Shown here piece after piece: positions 16,313 to 25,599 of a DNA stretch of 64,000 nt (its first letter is position 1; every line of letters begins with the position of its first letter). Location: contig CAVXOR010000002.1 of assembly GCA_963763475.1 (NCBI GenBank), positions 124,001-188,000 on the forward strand, read 5' to 3'. Source of the stretch: AC-32 sp963763475 (lineage in GTDB: Bacteria; Actinomycetota; Thermoleophilia; Gaiellales; Gaiellaceae). A model generated the notes under the pieces. That model searched no databases. It worked only from the letters and a program-made list of their open reading frames with translations, and was not told the origin of the DNA. A program made the translations under genes and the position numbers.

Positions 16313-16966
16313 GTGGAGCACGCGCGCGAGCAAACCCACCTCTCGGGGCACCACGGCTGGATTCGCAGCCGCTTCGATTTCGTCGTTGTGGCGCTCCTCG
16401 GCGTCACGGTCATGGCGATCGCCTGGGGCGCGTACAAGGCCGACGTGGCCGCAAAGGACTCCGACCACTACTTCAACCGCTCGGCCGAGACTCTCTCGAC
16501 CGCGCACAAGCTCGACCTGCGGGCCGCGGCGGTCGTCGAGGTCGACGAGCAGATGTTCCTCGAGTTGGAGCGCGACCGCGCCGAGGGGAGGACCAAGACG
16601 ATCGCCCGCTTGCGCCGCTCGCTCTACACGCCCGCCTTCCTGGCCGCGGTGCGCTGGTGGGAGCGGCAGCCAGCGCCCTCGCGGCCGATCTCTCCTTTCA
16701 CGGGCTCGAACCCGCGCTATCGGAACGTCTTGGCCGCTCGAGCGAGCGCGCTCGACGCGAGCGCCGCGGGGTATCTTGAGCGCGCCCACCACGCCGAGAG
16801 CCGGGGAATCGACTACACGGTCGTCGTCGTCATCCTCACGGTCGCGCTCTTCCTGTTGGGCATCACGACGCAGCTCAGTCCGCCCGCGGCCCGCTACACC
16901 CTCGTCGTCACCGGCATCCTGATCGTGCTCGGGTCGATCGCGCGGTTCATCGACCTGAGCGTGTGA
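16313..16966 (+). CDS. membrane protein with N- and C-terminal helices
   Basis: I start at GTG 16313, since the open frame upstream is Arg-rich and unlike protein. The 217-residue product has one hydrophobic segment near residues 22-42 (FDFVVVALLGVTVMAIAWG), a charged central region of about 110 residues (LDLRAAAVVEVDEQMFLELE), and two C-terminal segments (YTVVVVILTVALFLLGITT and YTLVVTGILIVLGSIARF). The layout resembles DUF4337-type inner-membrane proteins. It is 200 bp downstream of the cyclase on the same strand; co-transcription is possible. Confidence 0.7.
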   Translation: MEHAREQTHLSGHHGWIRSRFDFVVVALLGVTVMAIAWGAYKADVAAKDSDHYFNRSAETLSTAHKLDLRAAAVVEVDEQMFLELERDRAEGRTKTIARLRRSLYTPAFLAAVRWWERQPAPSRPISPFTGSNPRYRNVLAARASALDASAAGYLERAHHAESRGIDYTVVVVILTVALFLLGITTQLSPPAARYTLVVTGILIVLGSIARFIDLSV

Positions 16967-17391
16967 GGGAAGCATCACGGGACCTGCTCGGGAGGTCGTA
17001 GCGAGAGGTACCCAGAGCTCTTTGACCGTGACGAATCCGCTCGGGGAGCCACGCGTGTGGCGCACGAGAAGGCGTGATTATGTCCAAGTCCCTTTCAGAC
17101 CTCGCCAACGAGATCCGAAGCGCGGGGCGTTCGCGAACCAGGTCGCGCATGCGATCGTGCATGTGCTGGATGAGCACGAGGCGGCTAGCGGGCTCGACCG
17201 ATTGCAGTCACTGCGAGACGGTATTGACCGCCGCAGACCACCGATCCCTCGAGGCGGGATCCCAGCCCCGCACGCCCGAGTAATCCCGCTAACGACACCC
17301 CTCCAGCGAGCCCGCGCCGGCAGGCGCGGGCCTCGGGTCCATTACCTGGGAGTTACACGTGGTTCTCGTTCGCTTCGAGGCTGAGACGAGC
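16967..17391. other. 425-bp stretch with terminator and a doubtful small frame
   Basis: It contains a 68-codon frame at 17080-17283 (MSKSLSDLANEIRS, with a Cys cluster CMCW ... CSHC) overlapped by another frame; neither has a convincing ribosome site. The hairpin at 17310-17331 ends the minus-strand gene to the right. Confidence 0.4.
17310..17331 (-). terminator. GC-rich hairpin downstream of the substrate-binding protein gene
   Basis: Arms GCCCGCGCC (17310-17318) and GGCGCGGGC (17323-17331) with loop GGCA, 61 bp beyond the minus-strand stop at 17392. There is no clear T-run. Confidence 0.55.
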
Positions 17392-18561
17392 CTACTTTGC
17401 GATTACGAACCGTTTTCGGTTGTCGACCCGAAGGATGCTTACGGGAACGTTCGTCCGGTAACCGGTCTTCGGGTTAGTCGTGATCCGGCCGGTGGCGCCC
17501 CGGTAGCCCTTGGTCGCTCGGAGCTGACGCTCCACGGCTGCGAAGCCGTAGCTCTTGGCCCGGTCGATCGCTGCGAAGAGAATCCTGGCGGAGTCGTACG
17601 TAAAAGAGCCCCAGACCCCAGGAGTCTTTCTGAACGTCGCGCGGTAATGACGCACGTACGTCTTGGCCGACGGCATCTCGGTGGCGGCCGGCACGCCGCT
17701 GAAGACGCACCGCTGCGCCTCGGCGAGGGTGGTCTTGGCGACGAAGCCGTTGTCGACGTTCGCGAGACCCATCAGGCATCGAGGTCTGCTTCCGGACGCG
17801 GTGAGCGCCTTGGCGATCTGGATTCCTGCCGGGAAGTACGTGCTGACGTAGACGAGATCCGGCTTCGACCTGAGCGCGTCCGCCACCCGGTCGGCGTAGT
17901 AACTGCTCGTCGCCCCAGGATCGGTCGCCTCCAGAACCGAGGTCCAGGTCACGGAAGTGCCGTCCCGCTCGAGCGCCGCCCGCAGCCGCTGGGCCATGCC
18001 CTTCGTGAAGGCGCCGTTGGGAGTGTCGTCCACGAGCATGGCGACGCGCCTCGCGCCCAAGCCCTTCACGTAGCGCTGCTCGATGGGAGCGATCTGCGTG
18101 TTCATCGGCTGGACGGTCGCGCCCACGCCCGCCGTCTCGTCCCGCGAGGTCATCCATAGGGGCAGGACCTTGGCTCGCCGATAGAGGGGTAGGTTCTCGA
18201 TGCCGACCGACGAGTTGTAGGGGCCGATCACGAAGCGGATCCCCTTCGCGATCACCCGCCGCGCGACGGCCTTCGCGTTCGCCGCGTCGGCCTTGTCGTC
18301 GGCCGCGAAGACCGTCACCTTGCGGCCGTTCCAGAGCCCGCCGCGCGCGTTCAGCTGGTTCACAGCCAGACGGACGCCACGGAGCTGGTCGACGCCGTTT
18401 GCCGCCTGCGCCCCGCTTTGGGGCCCCTCGACCGCGATGACGAGCGGCGCCGAGGAGCTAGAGCTAGCCGCAGCCATCGCGAGCGAAAGGCTGCTAGCGA
18501 GCGCGAAGATAGCGCCTGCTAGGAGCAGCACGGCTCGCCGGTGCGCCCTCACCTGCCTCAT
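17392..18561 (-). CDS. ABC transporter substrate-binding protein, branched-chain amino acid (LivK) type
   Basis: A 389-residue exported binding protein. I start at ATG 18561; GTG 18552, nine bases in, is equally possible because AGGAAGG is better spaced for it. The signal peptide is RRAVLLLAGAIFALASSLSLA, without a lipobox Cys. The mature part has the periplasmic-binding type 1 fold: VIAVEGPQSG, GVDQLRGVRLAVNQLNARGG, FVIGPYNSSVGIENLPLYRR, and RVAMLVDDTPNGAFTKG. No permease or ATPase genes are linked, so it is an orphan receptor here. A copy of the 26-bp repeat in inverted orientation lies 75 bp upstream. Confidence 0.88.
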   Translation of the reverse strand: MRQVRAHRRAVLLLAGAIFALASSLSLAMAAASSSSSAPLVIAVEGPQSGAQAANGVDQLRGVRLAVNQLNARGGLWNGRKVTVFAADDKADAANAKAVARRVIAKGIRFVIGPYNSSVGIENLPLYRRAKVLPLWMTSRDETAGVGATVQPMNTQIAPIEQRYVKGLGARRVAMLVDDTPNGAFTKGMAQRLRAALERDGTSVTWTSVLEATDPGATSSYYADRVADALRSKPDLVYVSTYFPAGIQIAKALTASGSRPRCLMGLANVDNGFVAKTTLAEAQRCVFSGVPAATEMPSAKTYVRHYRATFRKTPGVWGSFTYDSARILFAAIDRAKSYGFAAVERQLRATKGYRGATGRITTNPKTGYRTNVPVSILRVDNRKRFVIAK

Positions 18562-18635
18562 GCCTTCCTGAGTGAGGCTAACCGCCCCTCTGCCGACGTG
18601 CAACACAGCGCAGCCAGGCACTGTGAAACGTGGAC

Positions 18636-18661
18636 TGGGCCAGCGTGCGGGAATGTCACCA
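18636..18661 (-). repeat. 26-bp interspersed repeat, copy 13 (inverted)
   Basis: Read on the minus strand it is TGGTGACATTCCCG then CACGCTGGCCCA, one change from consensus. It is one of only two inverted copies and lies 27 bp from tRNA remnant C. Confidence 0.88.
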
Positions 18662-18687
18662 GAGTTGCGAGTGGTTGAAGGAGCGCC

Positions 18688-18728
18688 AATCGAACATGCG
18701 CACGCGGTTAGGAAACCGCTGGTTCTCC
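18688..18728 (-). repeat. tRNA-Arg remnant, copy C
   Basis: AATCGAAC ... GCGCACGCGGTT-AGGAAACCGCTG matches the T loop through the full anticodon stem of the intact tRNA-Arg at 50770-50840, with one base deleted in the anticodon loop and two substitutions; the acceptor end is not preserved. The stop codon of the cyclase gene at 18708 lies within it. Confidence 0.65.
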
Positions 18729-21700
18729 TAGTCCAGCTCGGGTCTGGGCCATGGCGGGCTCGTAGCCGAGCGAGGAGAAGAGCTCCCGAGCTTCACTGAG
18801 CGCGCCCGCTCCGTCGCGACTGGACTTATGCAGGCACCGACCGAGGCCGAGTAGCGCGTACCCAACCTCGGGTACGCGCCGGAACGCGCGCCAGCGCTCG
18901 ACGGACTCGGCGTACTGGGCGGCGGCCTTGGCATAGTCGCCGCCCGCTTCGGCGAGCTGCGCCCGGCACGCGCAGAGGGTGTGCGCGAACAGTGGGATGC
19001 GATCCTCGACGCCGTCGATGAGCCGAGCCGCCAGCTCCCGATCGCCGACGGCATTTGCACCGCGGACGAGCTCGGTCAGCTGCGTGACATACGCCTGATC
19101 GGCATGGAGGCCGGGTATTCGCTCCAGCTCAACCAGCAGATCCTTCGCCTTCTCCGGCTGGTCTGCGTGCACCAGCGCGCCGACGGCCAGGGCGGATGCA
19201 AGCTGCTGAGGTTCGCCTGCGTTCCGCGCCGCTGCGATCAGCGCGTCAGATGCCCTCCGGCCGCCCTCGTCTAGCAACCCACGCTCGGCGAGCACGCGAA
19301 GCTCCACAGAACGGGTCTCGATCAGCTCCGGGACTGCTCCGGCCGCTTCCGCCCGGGAGGCCGCCTCACGTGCTTGCTCCAACGCCTCGTCGACCCGACC
19401 GAGCTCTAGCAGGTAGTTCGTGCTCTGGCCCGCAAGCGATGCGGTGAACGCGGTGATGCCGCGGCGTTCCGAGAACTCCGTCCCTTCCAGGCACTTGTCG
19501 AGTGCCGCCTGGGGCCCATCGTACTGGTGGAGCTCGATCGAGAGGTTCGCGTAAACCACCGCGGCGTCGCGCCCTCTGCCTTGCTCGAGCGCGAGCTCGA
19601 GCCCTCGTCTCATGTCCATCAGTCCTTCCCGTTCACCGAGGCATGCACGGGATCCACCGCGGAATCCGAGCGCACGGGCCGGAGGGTCGAGCCCGAGCTC
19701 GCCGGCGAGAGCGAGCGCCTCGTCGGCCGCCGCGATCGACTCCCGGTAGGAGCCACCGACGTAGCGGCGGGCGGCCAGCTGCGAGTAGGCGGCGACGCGC
19801 TCCGGGCCGGCAGGCTGCTCGCCGAGCACTTCGAGCGCCTTTGCCATCACGTCCTCGCGGCGCCGGTCGCCGAGCCGCTGCAGGAGATGGGAGAGCACCG
19901 TCAGGGCACGCCCTCTGGCAACCTCGTCGCCGCGCTCGTCGTAGAGGTCGATCGCCTCCTCGAGCGCAGACTTCGCTTCCTGGATGCGCCCCTGTTGCTC
20001 GGCCGCTTCGGCCCAGCGCTCGAGCAGCATCGCGCGGGCCGGATGATCCGCCGAAGCGAGCTCCAGCGCTTTGGCCAGGGCGGTCTCGGCGCTCTCGACG
20101 TCGAGCGGGAGCGCTCGTGCCGCGCCCAGCGGCAGATAGCGGATCGCGCCTTCCTCGAGCTCCTCGACGCGCTCATCCAGCCGGGCCGCCCGAGCGAGGT
20201 CGAGCGCCGCCAAATAGTGGTGCGCGATCACCTGCGCCACGTCCTCCACACGCCCACCCGCTCTTTGCTCGAGCCACTCGGCCGCAGCTTGGTGGCGGTT
20301 CGCCCGCCCAGTGCGCGAGATCTGCGCGTAGGCGACGTCTCTGACCAGGATGTGCCAGAAGGCGTAGGCCGACTCCCCTTCCATCGACCGATCCTCGGAA
20401 GGACGGATGAGCTCCTTGCGCGCCAACTCCCGCAAGCCGAGCTCGACGTGGTCGCCGTCGCGGCTGCCGACCGCGGAAAGCGCCGTCGGCCAGAAGACGT
20501 GGCCGACGACTGCAGCGTCCTGGAGCAAACTCTTGCGGTCCGCAGGCAGCGTGTCCAGGCGCGCCGCGATCAGCGTCTGGAGCGATTGGGGAACCGGGAC
20601 GTCTGCAAGGCCTTGCCCGAGCAGGTTCGTGTCCGCGAGGAGCCTCACCATTTCCTCCGCGAACAGCGGATTGCCGTTCGCGCGCTCGAGGATCGCCCGT
20701 CGCGTCTGCTCGGAGACGCTCTGCGGGATCAGCGCCGAGACGAGCTGATCCGTCTCCTGCTCGGACAGCGGCGCCAGCGTGATCGTCTCGGAATCGCCGC
20801 CTTCTGCCAACGTGGATCCGCAGTCGTGGAGCTCTGGGCGCGTTGTGCAGATGACGAGCAGCGGTATCCCGCCGATTCGCTCGTCCAGTTGCGACAGGAA
20901 GCCGAGCAGAGCGAGGTCGGCCCAGTGCAGGTCCTCGATCACGATCACCCCACCCTCGCCTGCGATCGCCGCGAGGAAGGTGGTCCAGGCGGTGAACGAC
21001 TCCTCTCGGCTCGCGGGTTGCCCTGAATCGATGCCGAGCAGCGGCAGCAACCGGGCCCGCAGCCACGCCCGCTCTTCTACATCCGGAAGGACCGCGTCCA
21101 GCTTGTTGGCTGCAGCCTCGGCCGTATCCGACTCGAAGATGCCGGCATGCGCCTTGACGATCTCGCCGAGCGCCCAGAATGCGATCCCGTCTCCGTAGGG
21201 CAGGCAGTGGCCCCTCAGCCAGATCAGCGGAGCCGGCAGACCCTCCGCTTGCGCGCGGAACTCGAGGAGCAGGCGGCTCTTTCCGATCCCCGGCTCTCCG
21301 ACGACCGTCAGCAGCCTCCCGGCCTGCTCGCGGAGCGTGCGTTCCAGCGCCTGCTGGAGTTGTTCCAGCTCAGCCTCGCGGCCGACCAGGCCTCCCGTTC
21401 GCGCGGCGACGGGCTGCTGCCGGACCGCATGCGGACGCCAGATTGCGACGGGCTCGGTCTTGCCCTTTACCTGGACCGGCTCGAGCTGCTCGTAGTCGAA
21501 CAGGCGCTCGGTCTGGCGATAGGTCAGCTCACCGACCGCGATTCCTCCCACAGGCGCCGCGGACTGCAACCGCGCGGCGGTGTTGACGACATCGCCGGCG
21601 ACGATGCCCTCACCGAGCTCCGGGCGAGCGCCGCGGTCGACGACCGTCTCCCCGCTGTTGATCCCGATCCGCACGTTCAGGTCCAGGTTCGGTTGCGCCG

Positions 21701-22070
21701 CGTTCAACTCCGCGATCGCCTCGAGCACGCGCAATCCGGCCAGAACCGCCCGCTCGGCATCGTCCTCGTGCGCCACGGGCGCCCCGAACACCGCCATCAC
21801 CGCGTCGCCGACGAACTTCTCGACGTTGCCGCCGTAACGCTCGATTTCCCTCCGGACGCGAGCGTAATAGGGGCGCAGCCGCGCGCTCACGTCCTCGGGG
21901 TCGGCGTGCTCCGCCGAAGCCGTAAAGCCGACGAGGTCGCAGAACAGCACCGACACGACCTTTCGCTCCTCGAGCCCCGCACCAGGCCCGGCCTCGGCGA
22001 GCGCCGCCCCGCAGAAGCCGCAGAACTGGAAACCACCTGGATTTTCGCGCGCGCAAGCCGGACAAATCAC
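18708..22070 (-). CDS. class III nucleotidyl cyclase / AAA ATPase / TPR protein (paralogue 2)
   Basis: An 1120-residue relative of the protein at 12605, starting at GTG 22068-22070. It has one zinc ribbon only (CPACARE ... CGFCG, residues 3-22). The cyclase domain (35-215) keeps the metal Asp residues (VSVLFCDLVGFT, EKFVGDAVMAVFG) and NTAARLQS. The ATPase has GEPGIGKSRLLLEF and VIVIEDLHWAD; helical repeats follow. The C-terminus (LGYEPAMAQTRAGLGEPAVS) runs into tRNA remnant C, which supplies the stop codon TAA 18708-18710. Remnant B lies 41 bp before the start. There is no obvious ribosome site, so a leaderless message is possible. It is more distant from paralogues 1 and 3 than they are from each other. 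Confidence 0.9.
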   Translation of the reverse strand: MICPACARENPGGFQFCGFCGAALAEAGPGAGLEERKVVSVLFCDLVGFTASAEHADPEDVSARLRPYYARVRREIERYGGNVEKFVGDAVMAVFGAPVAHEDDAERAVLAGLRVLEAIAELNAAQPNLDLNVRIGINSGETVVDRGARPELGEGIVAGDVVNTAARLQSAAPVGGIAVGELTYRQTERLFDYEQLEPVQVKGKTEPVAIWRPHAVRQQPVAARTGGLVGREAELEQLQQALERTLREQAGRLLTVVGEPGIGKSRLLLEFRAQAEGLPAPLIWLRGHCLPYGDGIAFWALGEIVKAHAGIFESDTAEAAANKLDAVLPDVEERAWLRARLLPLLGIDSGQPASREESFTAWTTFLAAIAGEGGVIVIEDLHWADLALLGFLSQLDERIGGIPLLVICTTRPELHDCGSTLAEGGDSETITLAPLSEQETDQLVSALIPQSVSEQTRRAILERANGNPLFAEEMVRLLADTNLLGQGLADVPVPQSLQTLIAARLDTLPADRKSLLQDAAVVGHVFWPTALSAVGSRDGDHVELGLRELARKELIRPSEDRSMEGESAYAFWHILVRDVAYAQISRTGRANRHQAAAEWLEQRAGGRVEDVAQVIAHHYLAALDLARAARLDERVEELEEGAIRYLPLGAARALPLDVESAETALAKALELASADHPARAMLLERWAEAAEQQGRIQEAKSALEEAIDLYDERGDEVARGRALTVLSHLLQRLGDRRREDVMAKALEVLGEQPAGPERVAAYSQLAARRYVGGSYRESIAAADEALALAGELGLDPPARALGFRGGSRACLGEREGLMDMRRGLELALEQGRGRDAAVVYANLSIELHQYDGPQAALDKCLEGTEFSERRGITAFTASLAGQSTNYLLELGRVDEALEQAREAASRAEAAGAVPELIETRSVELRVLAERGLLDEGGRRASDALIAAARNAGEPQQLASALAVGALVHADQPEKAKDLLVELERIPGLHADQAYVTQLTELVRGANAVGDRELAARLIDGVEDRIPLFAHTLCACRAQLAEAGGDYAKAAAQYAESVERWRAFRRVPEVGYALLGLGRCLHKSSRDGAGALSEARELFSSLGYEPAMAQTRAGLGEPAVS

Positions 22071-22110
22071 CGTTTGAGCCTAGGGTGAGTCTCCGGCGAG
22101 AACAAGCGGA

Positions 22111-22154
22111 GTGCCCCCGGCCGGAATCGAACCAGCGCACGCGGTTTAGGAAAC
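22111..22154 (-). repeat. tRNA-Arg 3'-end remnant, copy B
   Basis: These 44 bases align to 50769-50812 with six mismatches, keeping GTGCCCCCG, AATCGAAC and GCACGCGGTTTAGGAAAC. The DNA that follows (GCGTAGAAGCAGCG) resembles the flank of copy A (GCGTAGAAGGAGCG), indicating a shared element end. Confidence 0.7.
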
Positions 22155-22584
22155 GCCGTGCCATCGCGTAGAAGCAGCGCGTTTGCAGCGTAGTTGCCGG
22201 ACGCTCACCCGAAGTGCGCGTCCAGCTACCTGTTAGCTATATTGACAACAACAGTAGTCGCGACCTGTCAAGCCAAAGTGGTGCCTTCGGCTTGAGACCG
22301 GCCGGTGGGAAGGACCGTGTCGAGACTTCTGTGGCCCTTCTCGCTATGAGCGTGGGGAAATGCTCGGTGGGTCGGCATCCAGTCGCTCAGTTCTTCAGTG
22401 ACCGGTTCGAGATAACAAGCCCCGCCTGGCTCTTCGGGACAGCAGCAGTCGGGCATCCTGCAGTCACCAACGTGATGGTAACCACGCTCTGCAGCTTTGA
22501 GAGGATCCTCCGAAACGCGCCAACCGATCACTTTCGCGGCCCAGCGCGGTCTACAACCAGAGAGCCCGACGAAAGGAGACCGAC
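22155..22584. other. 430-bp stretch without a convincing gene
   Basis: The stretch is less GC-rich than its surroundings near 22225-22265 (TTAGCTATATTGACAACAAC). Two overlapping frames (22214-22615 plus, 22268-22531 minus) have atypical composition and no ribosome site. It may be decayed element DNA next to remnant B. The good ribosome site at its right end belongs to the next gene. Confidence 0.5.
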
Positions 22585-23172
22585 ATGCGCAAGGTGGTCG
22601 TCAACGAGTTTCTGAGCCTGGATGGCGTCGCTCAGGCACCCGGCGGCGAGGACGAGGACACGAGCGGCGGCTTCGCCCACGGCGGCTGGAGCATGCAGTA
22701 CATGGACGACCCGTCCATGAACCGCGTCCTCGGCGCGATCAACGAGGCGGGTGCCTACCTGCTCGGCCGCCGCACCTACGAGATCTTCGCCGCCTACTGG
22801 CCGAACGCGCCCGAGGAGGAGCAAGCGATCGCCGAGCCCCTGAACACCAAGCCGAAGCACGTCGCCTCGACGACGCTCGGGAACCCGCTCGAGTGGGAGA
22901 ACTCGACAGTGCTGGAGGGCTCCGTTCCCGAGGCCGTGGCCTCGCTGAAACAGGAGGACGGCGGCGACCTCCACGTGATCGGCAGCCTCGACCTGCTCGG
23001 AACGCTTTTCGAGCACGATCTCGTCGACGAGCTTCGGCTGATGGTCGACCCGGTTCTCCTCGGCGGCGGGAAGCGCCTCTTCGCGGACGACGGCAAGCTC
23101 CGGCCACTGCGACTCGTCGACAGCCAGGTGACGACGACGGGAGCGATTCTCGCGACCTACGCCCGCTCCTAG
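22585..23172 (+). CDS. dihydrofolate reductase family protein (RibD C-terminal type)
   Basis: A 195-residue protein from ATG 22585 with ribosome site GAAAGGAGACCGAC. It shows the order typical of stand-alone RibD_C/DHFR-like oxidoreductases: VVVNEFLSLDGVAQAPGG at the start, LLGRRTYEIFAAYWP, ASTTLGNPLEWENSTVLEG, DLHVIGSLDLLGTLF and DPVLLGGGKRLF. These proteins bind NADPH, but the substrate is usually unknown and they rarely replace FolA or RibD. No folate or riboflavin genes are linked. It is in monocistronic context. Confidence 0.88.
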   Translation: MRKVVVNEFLSLDGVAQAPGGEDEDTSGGFAHGGWSMQYMDDPSMNRVLGAINEAGAYLLGRRTYEIFAAYWPNAPEEEQAIAEPLNTKPKHVASTTLGNPLEWENSTVLEGSVPEAVASLKQEDGGDLHVIGSLDLLGTLFEHDLVDELRLMVDPVLLGGGKRLFADDGKLRPLRLVDSQVTTTGAILATYARS

Positions 23173-23514
23173 CTCAGGCGGAACACGATGGGCCCGTCTT
23201 CTGTCGATCGCCTAGCGTGACCGCCGCGTTGTGGCAGCCCAGCGACTGCGATGGTGTGCGTGACAGGGCCGACGCGTAGTTGGACTCTAAGAATTGTCCG
23301 ATCGCCCCGGGGCAAGCTCGTCGTACGTGAGCATGTCGGCGTCTGCCCGAAGAGCTTCCGCGCCTCGGACTGGATTCGCGGCAAGGGCCGTTTCATGCCT
23401 CATGCACGGCCCAAATGCTTGGAAAGCGAGAGGCAATCTGCTCAACCGCGGCTCGCGAGAAGGAGGAAGAGAACGCGCGGCCATGGTTCGATCATCCGAA
23501 CGCCGAAGACGACA
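23173..23514. other. 342-bp stretch between convergent genes
   Basis: Only weak candidates: a 38-codon minus-strand frame ending near 23287 (MRHETALAANPVRGAEALRA) and overlapping short frames. No repeat copy or clear hairpin terminator was seen. Confidence 0.4.
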
Positions 23515-25125
23515 TCAGTTAATGCGATACCACTCGTAGCCGAATGGCTCGAGCCGCAGTTTGTGCCGACCATCGCCAGCGTGGCTATCTTCCCTGCCGA
23601 GCAGGCTGCGCAAGCGCTCACCTTCGGGCGCTTTGAGATCGAGCTTCACCTCGCGCGGTTCTTCGTCGAAGTTATGGACGGACACAACCGCAGAACCCCG
23701 GCCTTCGTACCGGAGTGCCAGAACGTGATGGTCACCGGTAGGCAACAGCTTCCAATCGCCGGCGCCGACCTCAGGGCATTCCTTCCTCACGCGCACCATC
23801 TCTGTCATCCAACGCAGCAGTGAGCCCGGCTGACGCAGTTGCTCCTCGACGTTGACCGCGTCGTAGCCATACGGCCCGCGATCGATTGCCGGACGCACGA
23901 GGCGCTCAGCTGTAGAGAAGCCACCGTTGCGGCCGTTAGTCCACTGCATCGGTGTGCGGATCGCATCGCGCTCTTTCAACCGCAGGTTCTCGCCCATTCC
24001 GATCTCCTCGCCGTACCGCAGGATCGGCGTTCCGGGAAGCGCGAAGAGCAAGCTGTACGCGAACTCAAGTCGGCGCTGATCTCCAAGCATTGGTGCCAGC
24101 CGCCGTCGAATGCCGCGTCCATACAGCTGCATCGAAGGTTCTGGAGCGAAGCGCGAGAAGACCGCGTTGCGCTGTTTCGACGTCAGCCGTCCCAGATCGA
24201 GCTCGTCGTGGTTTCGCAGGAAGAACGCCCATTGCGCGTTCTTCGGAATCGTTCGCGTCGCTCTGAGCGCGGAGGCAAGGGGCCGCGCGTCGGCTGTCGC
24301 AAGCGAGGCGAACAGGTGCTGGTTGACCCAGAAATTGAACATCATGTTGAGTCCGGCGCCGCCGGCGAAGTAGTGCTTGTCGTCGCGGGGCACGACGTTC
24401 GCCTCCCCGAGCAAGATGGCGTCGCCACGGCGCCACTGAATAACCTCTCTCAACTCGCGCAGATACTCGAAGTGGAGTTGCGGTGAGCCACCATTTGGCT
24501 GTGGCTTCTCGAGCAGGAAGGGCACAGCGTCGACGCGGAAACCAGAAACGCCGAGGCGCAACCAGTAGCTGACGATCCGGTGAATCTCCTCGCGGACGCG
24601 GGGGTTTTCCAGGTTCAGGTCAGGCTCGAAGTCGTAGAAGCGGTGGAAGTACCAGGACCGCGCTTGACGTTCATACGTCCACGTCGTCTTCTGGACGCCG
24701 GGAAAGACAACCCCCGAGTACTCGGCGCGTGGACGCTTTCGCGACCAGACGTACCAGTCGTGATACGGCGCGTCCTTTCCCTCCTTGGCGCTCAGGAACC
24801 AAGGGTGACGTGACGAGCTGTGGTTGACGACCAGGTCGAGGAGCACACGGATTCCGCGACCTTCCGCCTCGAGCAAGAACTCGGCGAAGTCGCCGCTCGA
24901 GCCCAGCCGCCCGTCGACGCCAAAGTAGTCAGTGATGTCGTAGCCGTCGTCACGGTTCGGTGTCGGGTAGATCGGGGCGAGCCAGAGCACATCGACGCCG
25001 AGGCTTTCGAGGTAGTCGAGTCGCCTGCGGAGACCGCTGAAATCGCCAACACCGTCCCCGTTGCTGTCCATGAACGTCTCGACCGAGAGACAGTAGACGA
25101 GGGCATTTCGATACCACTGTTCCAC
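23515..25125 (-). CDS. GH13 alpha-amylase-family enzyme, trehalose-synthase/alpha-glucosidase-like
   Basis: A 536-residue cytoplasmic glycoside hydrolase from GTG 25123-25125. GH13 landmarks: VDVLWLAPIYPTPNRDDGYDI, DLVVNHSS (region I), GFRVDAVPFL with the nucleophile Asp (region II), AILLGEANV with the acid/base Glu (region III), and FFLRNHDELD with the stabilising Asp (region IV). The stretch GYDITDYFGVDGRLG is typical of trehalose synthase and related GH13 transglycosylases. Length matches a catalytic domain plus a short C-terminal beta domain, without the maltokinase fusion. No glgE, treY/Z or maltokinase gene is linked. Confidence 0.88.
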   Translation of the reverse strand: MEQWYRNALVYCLSVETFMDSNGDGVGDFSGLRRRLDYLESLGVDVLWLAPIYPTPNRDDGYDITDYFGVDGRLGSSGDFAEFLLEAEGRGIRVLLDLVVNHSSSRHPWFLSAKEGKDAPYHDWYVWSRKRPRAEYSGVVFPGVQKTTWTYERQARSWYFHRFYDFEPDLNLENPRVREEIHRIVSYWLRLGVSGFRVDAVPFLLEKPQPNGGSPQLHFEYLRELREVIQWRRGDAILLGEANVVPRDDKHYFAGGAGLNMMFNFWVNQHLFASLATADARPLASALRATRTIPKNAQWAFFLRNHDELDLGRLTSKQRNAVFSRFAPEPSMQLYGRGIRRRLAPMLGDQRRLEFAYSLLFALPGTPILRYGEEIGMGENLRLKERDAIRTPMQWTNGRNGGFSTAERLVRPAIDRGPYGYDAVNVEEQLRQPGSLLRWMTEMVRVRKECPEVGAGDWKLLPTGDHHVLALRYEGRGSAVVSVHNFDEEPREVKLDLKAPEGERLRSLLGREDSHAGDGRHKLRLEPFGYEWYRIN

Positions 25126-25177
25126 GGGAGGACTATGCCCGAACGACGACGATGCCTCGGCCGGTTCGAGAGGCTGG

Positions 25178-25210
25178 GACGTGGGCGGGCGTCGCGCGCC
25201 CGCCCACGTC
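25178..25210 (-). terminator. long GC-rich hairpin terminator
   Basis: Perfect 13-bp arms GACGTGGGCGGGC (25178-25190) and GCCCGCCCACGTC (25198-25210), 28 bp beyond the minus-strand stop at 25238. It insulates the small membrane-protein gene from the GH13 gene. Confidence 0.7.
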
Positions 25211-25237
25211 GTCTCTTGCCCAGCCTTAAGTCAGCTC

Positions 25238-25531
25238 CTAGCGATCGTCGCGATTGATCGGGTCTTCAGAGCCGAAGTACTTGCTGCCGGACTTGGCCAG
25301 CCCGCGGCTGAGCATGTAGCCGATCGCGACCGCGGCGACGAGCGTCCAGGCGCGCACGTCGTTGAGCGAGTCGGATACCCAGGCCGCGATCAGGATCGCC
25401 GCGATGACGCCGACCATCGCGGAGAACTCCGTCGTCTTGAGCGCGTTCTTGGTCTCGTCGCCACGCGCCAGGCGAGTGTCGATGTACGACGACGCCATGC
25501 GGCGCCGCTCAGCAGTCTCTGTTGCTGCCAT
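25238..25531 (-). CDS. small two-helix membrane protein
   Basis: A 97-residue protein from ATG 25529-25531 with strong ribosome site AGGGGAGGCAGGGC. It has a charged N-terminal 40 residues (SYIDTRLARGDETKNALKTTEF) and two hydrophobic segments (FSAMVGVIAAILIAAWVSD and AWTLVAAVAIGYMLSRGLA), then a charged tail. It resembles small actinobacterial membrane proteins of unknown function that share the GDETK...TTEF signature before the first helix. A truncated paralogue lies at 27513-27653. Confidence 0.8.
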   Translation of the reverse strand: MAATETAERRRMASSYIDTRLARGDETKNALKTTEFSAMVGVIAAILIAAWVSDSLNDVRAWTLVAAVAIGYMLSRGLAKSGSKYFGSEDPINRDDR

Positions 25532-25599
25532 GCCCTGCCTCCCCTTGTGGAGTAGCTATCGGTGAGGAACTAGACCCTTCCTCCACCACCGTCACCGAT

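Noticed and set aside
22225..22265. Promoter at TTGACA (about 22231)
   Set aside because: A TTGACA hexamer is visible but no matching -10 at 16-18 bp; the low-GC patch alone is not enough.
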